The notes under the pieces are model-generated. The model worked only from the letters and a program-made list of their open reading frames with translations. It was not told the origin of the DNA and did no database searches. Position numbers and translations under genes: made by a program. From Kiritimatiellales bacterium (GTDB lineage Bacteria > Verrucomicrobiota > Kiritimatiellia > Kiritimatiellales > Pontiellaceae): 14,451 nucleotides of DNA. The stretch's first letter is position 1. Every line of letters starts with the position of its first letter. Location: positions 1 through 14,451 of the forward strand of contig DAOVNC010000041.1 in assembly GCA_030630445.1 (NCBI GenBank). Reading direction: 5' to 3'. Of this stretch, positions 1 through 5,883 are shown piece after piece.

Positions 1-21
1 AATATAAATGGCCGGAGTAGG

Positions 22-46
22 CCCCTGCATTGGGAAGGGGTGTTTT
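22..46 (+). terminator. Possible terminator of a gene left of the window
   Basis: CCCCT (22-26) can pair with AGGGG (36-40) across a 9-nt loop and is followed by TGTTTT. The stem is only 5 bp, so this is a weak candidate. It would end a plus-strand transcript entering from the left and separate it from the promoter at 87-114. The rest of 1-86 shows no gene; a short palindrome, TCCGC-AG-GCGGA, lies at about 56-67. Confidence 0.25.
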
Positions 47-86
47 ACGGGTTTGCTCCGCAGGCGGAATTTGCCGGAAATGGCGG

Positions 87-114
87 TTGACGCTAAGATG
101 CGGAGTGCTATACT
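87..114 (+). promoter_or_regulatory. Sigma70-type promoter of rpoZ
   Basis: TTGACG (87-92) and TATACT (109-114) are separated by 16 bp; each matches the -35/-10 consensus at five of six positions. A start near 121 would give a leader of about 32 nt before the rpoZ ATG, containing a strong Shine-Dalgarno AAGGAGGG (138-145). This is the best promoter match in the window, in keeping with a constitutive housekeeping gene. Confidence 0.65.
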
Positions 115-152
115 GCGCCTCGTTTTTTTACCCCTTGAAGGAGGGATTTTCT

Positions 153-407
153 ATGAATATGGAATATATGGACAAAGCTCAGGAAAAGATTGAAAACACC
201 CCGATGTTGGTCAATTTGATCTCATACCGCACCCGCCAGCTCAATGCCGGTGCGCGTCCGATGGTTAAAAAGGACCACCCCGAGCAGGACAACCACGATA
301 TCGTGCTGAAGGAAATATGCGAGGGATTGCTAACCGTCGAAATGGCCTTCTCCCAGGAAGAGACCGCGATTCCCGGACTCGATTTCGATACTTCGATCAT
401 TCTGTAG
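153..407 (+). CDS. rpoZ: DNA-directed RNA polymerase omega subunit
   Basis: An 84-residue protein resembling the small omega subunit, which binds the C-terminal part of beta-prime and helps assemble and stabilise RNA polymerase. Seen in the sequence: an N-terminal helix, then a block with the omega pattern LVNLISYRTRQLNAGARP (residues 19-36), a polar stretch, and LKEICEGLL (52-60), matching the conserved 'aLrEI.eG.l' block. The tail after residue 65 is short and acidic. The start at 153 is chosen because AAGGAGGG lies 7 nt upstream; an in-frame ATG at 30 lies upstream of the promoter and is not credible. A hairpin terminator follows at 448-478, so the gene may be monocistronic. The omega family is short and divergent, so the call rests on pattern matching; gene length and strong expression signals agree with it. 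Confidence 0.8.
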   Translation: MNMEYMDKAQEKIENTPMLVNLISYRTRQLNAGARPMVKKDHPEQDNHDIVLKEICEGLLTVEMAFSQEETAIPGLDFDTSIIL

Positions 408-447
408 CACTGCACGGGGCTTTCCCGTATCCAACGCCGTTTTGCCG

Positions 448-478
448 AACCCATAACCCCTCGAGGTTTTGGGTTTTT
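448..478 (+). terminator. Rho-independent terminator after rpoZ
   Basis: AACCCATAACC (448-458) pairs with GGTTTTGGGTT (465-475), 11 bp with one mismatch, around a 6-nt loop; T474-T478 forms the T tract. It lies 40 bp after the rpoZ stop. A smaller hairpin, ACGGG/CCCGT (414-418/424-428), precedes it. The downstream synthetase may therefore need its own promoter. Confidence 0.6.
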
Positions 479-482
479 GTAT

Positions 483-510
483 TTCACCTTCCCTGTGCCT
501 GTGGCAAAAT
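483..510 (+). promoter_or_regulatory. Candidate extended -10 promoter for the acyl-CoA synthetase
   Basis: TTCACC (483-488), 16 bp spacer, CAAAAT (505-510) preceded by TGG (extended -10 form). Each hexamer matches consensus at four of six positions. It lies just after the rpoZ terminator and about 25 bp before the synthetase ATG, the expected place, but the sequence match alone is modest. Confidence 0.3.
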
Positions 511-535
511 CCGTCAACTTCGATGGAGAGCAGGC

Positions 536-2200
536 ATGACGATCAAGGATATTCTCAATAGGGCCGCGGACGAAAGTCCGGAGCGGGTGGCGCTCAAATA
601 CAAACGGGGCGGGACATGGCAAACCATAACCTTTTCCGGGTTGCGGGAGCGAACATGGCGCGTTTCGGAAATGCTCTCCCGCCTAGGTGTGAAATCGGGC
701 GATCGCGTGGCGATCTTTCGCGAAAACTCGCCGGAATGGTACGAGCTCTACTATGGCATCGTGGGTATCGGCGCGATTGCCGTTCCGGTGGATGTGAAGC
801 TCCGCGAGATTGAAGTGGCGCATATCTTCCACGATTGCGGCGTTTCGGTGGTGTTCTCTTCGGCGAAGAACGTGGATGTGTTCACCGGTCTGGATGGCCA
901 GTTGCACGAGTTGCGTAGCGTGGTGGTGCTTGATTCCAGCGACGGCAACCTTCCGGATGGCCAGTGGAGCTACGACCGGTTGTTCGAGGAGGTCTCCGAA
1001 ACCTCCCTGTCGGAAGCCCGGGCATTCGATCAACTCGCTCCGGCAGCCGACTCGCCGGCATCGTTTATCTACACTTCCGGAACGACGGGGCGGCAGAAAG
1101 GGGCGGTGCTCACCCACCGCAATTTCATGTCGAATGTGGAGGGAGTCGCCAAGGCCATCGACATCCACAAGACCGACAATTTCATGCTGGTATTGCCATT
1201 GCACCACTCGTTTGCCTTCACGACGATGCTGTTGCTTCCCATCTATTCTCAGTGCCAGGTGAGTTTGGTCGAGAGCCTGAAAACCATCCAGGCCAACATG
1301 GCCGATTGTTCGCCGACGGTGTTACTGGCCGTGCCGTTGCTGATCGAGAAAATGCTCGCCCGCATCCTTGCGGGGATCAATGCAAAGCGGGTGGCAAAGC
1401 TGATGTATCGCTACGGTCTCGCCAAGGTGGTGGGCAGGAAAGTCCACCAAGGATTGGGCGGGGCACTCCGGTTGATCGTGTCCGGCAGCGCGCCGATCAG
1501 CCCAGCAACGCTCCATGCATGGAACAAGCTGGGCTTCGATATTGCCGAGGGCTATGGCATCACCGAAACCGCACCCGTACTGACGTTCAACCCACCTGGA
1601 GCGCCAAGGGTTGGAACCGTCGGGCTTCCCATCTCCGGCGTCGAAATCAGGATCGACGACCCCAACTCCGAAGGGGTGGGGGAGATCGTTGCGCATGGTG
1701 AAAATGTGATGCAGGGCTACTACAACAATCCCGAAGAGACCGAAAAGGTGCTGAAGGATGGATGGTACCACACCGGCGACCTCGGCCATTTCGATGAAAA
1801 GGGATACCTCGTCATCAGCGGCCGCAAGAAGAGCCTGATCGTCAACCGCGAAGGCAAGAACATCTACCCCGAAGAAATCGAGCGGACGGTGCTGAAGAGC
1901 GAATATGTACTCGAATGCCTCGCCCTGGGCTATCGCGAACCAAACGAAGACACCGGCGAGCGCGTTGGCCTGCTTGTGGTGCCGAACCAGGAGGTGTTCG
2001 ATTCCATGGAAGACCGAAGGGGCCAGCGGCTGACCGACCGGCAAATCGAGGAGCTGGTGCGCGGCGATATCCGCCATCAGCTTGCAGAACTTTCGGACTA
2101 CAAACGGCCGCGCAAAATCCAGATCCGGTTCGAGGAGTTCGAGAAAACCACCACCCAGAAAATCAAGCGCTACCTCTACGCGATCGATACTACCGCGTAG
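536..2200 (+). CDS. AMP-forming long-chain acyl-CoA synthetase (FadD/FAA1-like)
   Basis: A 554-residue ANL-superfamily adenylating enzyme that would activate a fatty acid with ATP to acyl-AMP and then acyl-CoA. Visible motifs: the phosphate-binding loop YTSGTTGRQK (179-188), the ATP/adenine motif GYGITET (339-345), GWYHTGD with ribose-binding Asp415, the hinge region around SGRKKSLI, and the C-terminal lysine motif QKIKR with probable catalytic Lys542. Length is near the family norm. The start at 536 is chosen because family-like sequence begins there (TIKDILNRAADESPERVAL) with a GGAGAG-type ribosome site close upstream; the 73 residues before it in the open frame translate the rpoZ 3' end and terminator. 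The 3' end overlaps the convergent antiporter gene by 11 bp. Chain-length preference cannot be read from sequence; another carboxylate substrate remains possible. Confidence 0.88.
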   Translation: MTIKDILNRAADESPERVALKYKRGGTWQTITFSGLRERTWRVSEMLSRLGVKSGDRVAIFRENSPEWYELYYGIVGIGAIAVPVDVKLREIEVAHIFHDCGVSVVFSSAKNVDVFTGLDGQLHELRSVVVLDSSDGNLPDGQWSYDRLFEEVSETSLSEARAFDQLAPAADSPASFIYTSGTTGRQKGAVLTHRNFMSNVEGVAKAIDIHKTDNFMLVLPLHHSFAFTTMLLLPIYSQCQVSLVESLKTIQANMADCSPTVLLAVPLLIEKMLARILAGINAKRVAKLMYRYGLAKVVGRKVHQGLGGALRLIVSGSAPISPATLHAWNKLGFDIAEGYGITETAPVLTFNPPGAPRVGTVGLPISGVEIRIDDPNSEGVGEIVAHGENVMQGYYNNPEETEKVLKDGWYHTGDLGHFDEKGYLVISGRKKSLIVNREGKNIYPEEIERTVLKSEYVLECLALGYREPNEDTGERVGLLVVPNQEVFDSMEDRRGQRLTDRQIEELVRGDIRHQLAELSDYKRPRKIQIRFEEFEKTTTQKIKRYLYAIDTTA

Positions 2201-3485
2201 CCTTGCCGAGTTCGCCGGCTTTGCCGAGGGCGTATTTGGCGAGGATGGGGCCGATGATCTCGAAGACGATGCAGGTGGCGGTGATGGTGGTGATGACCTT
2301 GATGCCGATCTGGCTGCCGTGCGACACGCCGTCGGTCACGGCGCCAAGCCCGGCGAATTCGGCATTGACGATGAGCGCGAGGCCGATGGCCACCCCGGCC
2401 TGCGAGAGGATGCCGAGCCCGACATATTTTTTGATCTTCTCTTCGACGTGCCCGAACATGGCGCCGAGGCGCGCGCCGCCAATGAGTCCGCCGGAGCGCC
2501 CGAGGATGTAGACCACGCCGATGAGCCCAAGGCTCGGAAGCGCGGCGATCTGGAGGTGCGCGCCGGCGAGGCAGAAGAAGAGAACGAAGATGAGCGGCAT
2601 GATTTCGAGCAGCGGCGCGGTGGCTTTGTGCACGAGCGATTCGCGGCGGGTGTTGACGAGCACGAAGCCGACGACCATGTTGGTGAGGATCAGCGAGAGG
2701 TGCCACATCATGGAGAGGCCGGTGGCGAGGGTGATGACACCGAAGACGATAATAAGCATGTCGCGCGAGTTTTTGATGAAGCGCACGAGCTGGCAAAGGA
2801 TAAACCCGAGCACGGTACCGACAACGATGCTGAGGATGATTTCGAGCGTGGGGGCCTTGAGCATATGGAAAAAGCCTTCGGAGACGTGGCCGGGCGTTTC
2901 GGCCATCAGCAGGCTTTTGGAGACGGCGGCGGCAAACCCGAAGATGATGATGGCGAGGCCGTCGTCGAACCCGACCACGGCGTAGAGCGCCTGGGTGAGG
3001 CTGCCTTTGGCCTTGTATTCGTGGATGATGGCGACGGTTCCGGCGGGGGCGCTGGCGGGAGCCATGGAGCCGAAAATGAGCGCCATCGGCAGGTCGCGGG
3101 TGACGGCATAGATGAGGCCGGTCACTACAAGGAAGGCGGCGAAGGATTCGGAGAAGATGATCCAGACAATGCCGTTGCCGAGCCGCTTGAGCGATTTCAT
3201 GCTAAGTTCGGAGCCGATGCTGAAGGCGACGAAGCCCAGCGCTATCTGGGTGACGAACGAAAGGCTTTCACGCACGGGTTCGGTGAAGAGCTCGAGACCG
3301 AACTGCTTGAACGACGGGCCGAAGAGCGCGCCGACGAGCATGTAGCCAATGAGCGACGGCAGGGAGGTTTTCTTGATCAGCTTTCCGGCGTAGAAGCAGG
3401 CGATCAGCATGGCGCCAACGAGGGTGAATAGATGGGGTAAGGATGCGGAGGCCTCGGCGGCATGTTCCAGTGCGGGTGCTGACAT
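2190..3485 (-). CDS. CPA-family cation/proton antiporter
   Basis: A 431-residue integral membrane protein of the monovalent cation:proton antiporter (Kef/NhaP-like) superfamily, made almost wholly of hydrophobic segments (roughly 12-13). The family signature GYMLVGALFGPS (47-58) follows the first membrane segment. GSMAPASAPAGT (139-150), with GFDDGLAI (172-179) two segments on, occupies the ion-binding core, where family members carry one or two essential Asp residues; Asp174/Asp175 are the candidates. No RCK/TrkA-N domain follows, unlike full Kef proteins. The start at 3485 is chosen because AGGAA lies 7 nt upstream, overlapping the stop of the EIIA-like gene, and the membrane domain begins soon after. 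The 10-bp gap to that gene implies one operon and possible control by the soluble partner. Transported ion (Na+ or K+) is unknown. Confidence 0.85.
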   Translation of the reverse strand: MSAPALEHAAEASASLPHLFTLVGAMLIACFYAGKLIKKTSLPSLIGYMLVGALFGPSFKQFGLELFTEPVRESLSFVTQIALGFVAFSIGSELSMKSLKRLGNGIVWIIFSESFAAFLVVTGLIYAVTRDLPMALIFGSMAPASAPAGTVAIIHEYKAKGSLTQALYAVVGFDDGLAIIIFGFAAAVSKSLLMAETPGHVSEGFFHMLKAPTLEIILSIVVGTVLGFILCQLVRFIKNSRDMLIIVFGVITLATGLSMMWHLSLILTNMVVGFVLVNTRRESLVHKATAPLLEIMPLIFVLFFCLAGAHLQIAALPSLGLIGVVYILGRSGGLIGGARLGAMFGHVEEKIKKYVGLGILSQAGVAIGLALIVNAEFAGLGAVTDGVSHGSQIGIKVITTITATCIVFEIIGPILAKYALGKAGELGKATR

Positions 3486-3495
3486 TCGAAAGTTC

Positions 3496-4308
3496 CTAGA
3501 TGTTGAGACTGCCTGCGCAGTAGAAGAGTTCCTGGACGGTGAGCAGGATGTCGTCGCGCTCGTCGAGCGAACCGGTGTGCTGCTCAATGCGCCGGATGGT
3601 TTCGTTGGTGTCTTTCTTATCGACTGTCGCGAGGATTACTTTGCAGAACTCGGTGTTTTTGTCGCTCCAGAAGCCGGCGAACAGCGGCATTTTCTGGATA
3701 TAGTTGGCGGCCGGTTCGGATTCGGAAACCATGACGGTGGTCGAGTTGAAGCCGGAAAAAATCTTGAGGACGTCGTGGAATAGCTCTTCGTCCTGGATTT
3801 GGACGCGGAAGAGGGTCTTGTTGTCGTGCTGTTTCGGGTCGGCTTCGTCGCGGACGTGCCGCAGGAAGTTTTCGGCCAGTATTTCGGCGGTGGGGGCCGC
3901 AACCATTTCGGCGACATGTTCCGGGACGTTCAGCACTTGCGAAATCGCGGAGAGAATCTTGATATGCACGTTCGAACTGCTCGAGGGCGCAATGATGAAT
4001 ACGAACAGCTTGACGGGCTGGCCGTCCATGGCGGCGAATTCCGCCCCGCCGGGAACGGAGAGGATGCCGACGACGAAATCCTCGACGCCGTCGAGGCGGC
4101 AGTGGGGGATGGCGATGCCATCGCCGAATCCCGTGGTGCTCAACTCCTCTCGCTCGCTCAATCCCTTGAGAAGGGCGGATTCCTCCATGTTGGAGAGCAC
4201 CGCCGATTTTTTGGCCAGCGCGGCAATGGCGGCCAAAACCTCGTTCCGGGATGCGCAATCGGAACTGGCGCGGACACACTCATGGCGTAGAACATTGATT
4301 AGATTCAT
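3496..4308 (-). CDS. PTS EIIA (fructose/mannitol-type) protein with extra C-terminal domain
   Basis: A 270-residue soluble protein. Residues 1-152 look like an EIIA-2 domain (PtsN/FruA type): TGFGDGIAIPHCRLDG (59-74) holds the phosphorylatable His69, and the LFVFIIAP strand (101-108) is followed by a helix with HIKILSAISQVL (115-126). Residues about 163-270 form a second domain rich in strand-helix pattern (LFRVQIQDEELFHDVLKIF, then FCKVILATVDKKD and ERDDILLTVQEL). It recalls the PII/GlnB-like ferredoxin fold, but that is only my impression. The start at 4308 has GGAGGG 6 nt upstream, far better than an in-frame ATG at 4356. The gene precedes the antiporter by 10 bp; no EIIB or EIIC is present, so a regulatory rather than sugar-transport role is inferred. 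Confidence 0.8.
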   Translation of the reverse strand: MNLINVLRHECVRASSDCASRNEVLAAIAALAKKSAVLSNMEESALLKGLSEREELSTTGFGDGIAIPHCRLDGVEDFVVGILSVPGGAEFAAMDGQPVKLFVFIIAPSSSSNVHIKILSAISQVLNVPEHVAEMVAAPTAEILAENFLRHVRDEADPKQHDNKTLFRVQIQDEELFHDVLKIFSGFNSTTVMVSESEPAANYIQKMPLFAGFWSDKNTEFCKVILATVDKKDTNETIRRIEQHTGSLDERDDILLTVQELFYCAGSLNI

Positions 4309-4471
4309 CTCTTCCCCTCCTCGTTTCGCTTCAGGGAGCGTTTCATGTACTTCCAATAGGGGTTTTCTGCAAGTATGGACTCAATAAACTTTGCCGCGGA
4401 TTCCGCACGCGGGAACTTTTAACGTATTGCGGCATTGACGAGCCTGATTCGCGGGAAGTAGTTTATCGCCG

Positions 4472-5437
4472 ATGAAGAGGAGCGTCCAGATACTTCTGAT
4501 GATGGTGTTCTTGGTTCCGTTGCCTAGCCAGGCAAAGGAAGAGACCATGGTGGAACGCAGGCAGCGCATTATGCGCAAGTATCTGCGCGAACGTTCGAAT
4601 ATTTCGCAGAGCGAGATCGAGGTTCCGTTCGCTAGGCCCGAGGATGACGATCTGGCCAAGTCCGAGCAATTCAAGGAGTCGCAGGTCAGTCTCCAGCGCA
4701 ACGAAGGCGGAACCCCGATGCCGCCACCACCACCGCCGCCGCGGCGCCCGCGCCCAACCGCGGGGAATCGAAACTGGTTGCTGGCCGTCGATCCGATGCA
4801 GGACGACGCTGATTCCGAGAAGACCCCCAAGACGCAGAAGGATTGGTCGATCTGGGGGATGGATAGCGAGCAATCGCCCTATGGCGGAACACAATACGAC
4901 AGCTTGTATGGCCGCAAGGTTCAAGAGGATCCTTTCGCAAACTCAAGCAGGTATGGATCTCGCCAAGAAGGGTCTTCCAACTCGCGCGGGTACACGCCAT
5001 TTTCTTCCGGGAGGGAGTCATCGGGATTCCAGCGGCAGGAATCGATTCCGGGGGGAGGTTATTCCAGCATATTCGGCCGCAAGCAGGATGAGCCCTCTGG
5101 TTCCGGTCTGGGCACTTTGGATCTTTCGCGTGATCGAATCTATAATCCAGCCTTCAACCAAGGGCGTCTGAAAAGCCCGTTTCAACGCGAGTCAACGCCG
5201 TCCGCTGATCGTTCGTTTGGTTTTGGATCCAAGAGGCAGGGCTATATACCCTATAAGAGTCCCTACGAGACCCAACGAAAACAACAGCAGCAACAGTGGA
5301 GTGGACAAAACCAGCAGGGGCCGGAGTATAAGAAGGTGGATCCCTATCAAGAGTGGAAAAAACGGAATCCGGTTCGCTACGATCCAACCGGAGACGATGC
5401 CTTCATCAATGAGGTCATGCCGAAGAGCAGGCGTTAG
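4472..5437 (+). CDS. Secreted low-complexity protein of unknown function
   Basis: A 321-residue protein I do not recognise. Residues 1-21 are a type I signal peptide (MKRS, hydrophobic core, SQA before the cleavage point), so it is exported. The mature part is polar, rich in Ser, Gly, Gln, Arg and Pro and nearly free of hydrophobic blocks, so largely disordered. It has a basic helix-like stretch (28-43), seven consecutive prolines (84-90), a Gln run (271-275) and a repeated tyrosine/phenylalanine motif: YDSLYGRK (142-149), YSSIFGRK (197-204) and FGFGSK (249-254), spaced about 50-55 residues. No cysteine is seen in the mature part. The ribosome site is weak (GGGAAG 12-18 nt upstream). It is divergent from the EIIA gene and convergent with the lipoprotein gene. 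A role in the periplasm or cell surface is all that can be inferred. Confidence 0.7.
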   Translation: MKRSVQILLMMVFLVPLPSQAKEETMVERRQRIMRKYLRERSNISQSEIEVPFARPEDDDLAKSEQFKESQVSLQRNEGGTPMPPPPPPPRRPRPTAGNRNWLLAVDPMQDDADSEKTPKTQKDWSIWGMDSEQSPYGGTQYDSLYGRKVQEDPFANSSRYGSRQEGSSNSRGYTPFSSGRESSGFQRQESIPGGGYSSIFGRKQDEPSGSGLGTLDLSRDRIYNPAFNQGRLKSPFQRESTPSADRSFGFGSKRQGYIPYKSPYETQRKQQQQQWSGQNQQGPEYKKVDPYQEWKKRNPVRYDPTGDDAFINEVMPKSRR

Positions 5438-5458
5438 GGCATCGACATATCAACCGTT

Positions 5459-5474
5459 CAATGCCTTGGCATTG
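5459..5474. other. Perfect hairpin between convergent genes
   Basis: CAATGCC and GGCATTG form a 7-bp perfect inverted repeat around TT in the 53-bp gap between the secreted-protein stop (5437) and the lipoprotein stop (5491). Neither strand shows a T tract after it, so it is not a canonical intrinsic terminator, though it could act as a bidirectional 3'-end structure. Confidence 0.35.
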
Positions 5475-5490
5475 TCGGGGGGAAGACCCT

Positions 5491-5844
5491 CTACTCCTGG
5501 ATTTCCTTGTACGTCTGCACTTTCCCGTCAACCAGCTTCACGACGTACCTGTATTCCTTGAAGCTCTTCTTGATCTCTTGATCCCGGAGGCTGAGGTTCG
5601 CCGCATCGGAGGGCTGGACATCGGCACTCGCCGGTGTCGGGTTGTAGTCCTCGCTGTAGGCATAATGCAGGAGCTCTGCCCCTTCCTTCATTTCAACGGA
5701 ATCCGGTTCGCCCAGAATCTTGACCACTTGAGCCTTGTCCATGCCTTCCTGGACTTCGCTCAGCTTCCAAGGGCGGAAGGTGGTTGCGCATCCGGCCAGC
5801 AGAGCGAGCAAGGTAACAAATGAGATATGTTTTATGGTTTTCAT
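5491..5844 (-). CDS. BamE/SmpA-like outer-membrane lipoprotein
   Basis: A 117-residue lipoprotein. The N-terminus MKTIKH, a hydrophobic core and the lipobox LLAGC give a type II signal peptide with lipidated Cys19. The segment LSEVQEGMDKAQVVKILGEP, then a YAYSED-type strand, matches the SmpA/BamE pattern ('i..GMtk.qV...lG.P'), a small fold found in the beta-barrel assembly lipoprotein and in many other small lipoproteins. The start at 5844 is chosen because it gives a textbook signal peptide; an in-frame ATG at 5856 would add MVDP and has a slightly better ribosome site, so the start is uncertain. The gene lies 39 bp after ftsH on the same strand, so the two are probably cotranscribed. A true Bam complex role is not shown; the SmpA fold alone is not specific. 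Confidence 0.75.
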   Translation of the reverse strand: MKTIKHISFVTLLALLAGCATTFRPWKLSEVQEGMDKAQVVKILGEPDSVEMKEGAELLHYAYSEDYNPTPASADVQPSDAANLSLRDQEIKKSFKEYRYVVKLVDGKVQTYKEIQE

Positions 5845-5883
5845 AGGATCAACCATAATTCCCGCTGTGGAAATTGCAAACCT

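Noticed and set aside
317..535. Upstream extension of the acyl-CoA synthetase by 73 residues
   Set aside because: The extension overlaps the rpoZ 3' end and its terminator and does not resemble the family; the ATG at 536 has a ribosome site and begins the conserved region.
1322..2077. 251-codon minus-strand frame inside the acyl-CoA synthetase
   Set aside because: It lies entirely within a complete ANL enzyme and has no start signals or domains of its own.
2082..3431. 449-codon open frame on the plus strand opposite the antiporter
   Set aside because: Its product is an unnatural string of Asp, Glu, Gly and His without domains, the expected shadow of GC-rich codons of a membrane protein on the other strand.
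4435..4464. Possible promoter TTGACG/TAGTTT for the secreted-protein gene
   Set aside because: The spacing is 18 bp and the -10 is poor, and the implied start would fall on the ATG itself, leaving almost no leader.
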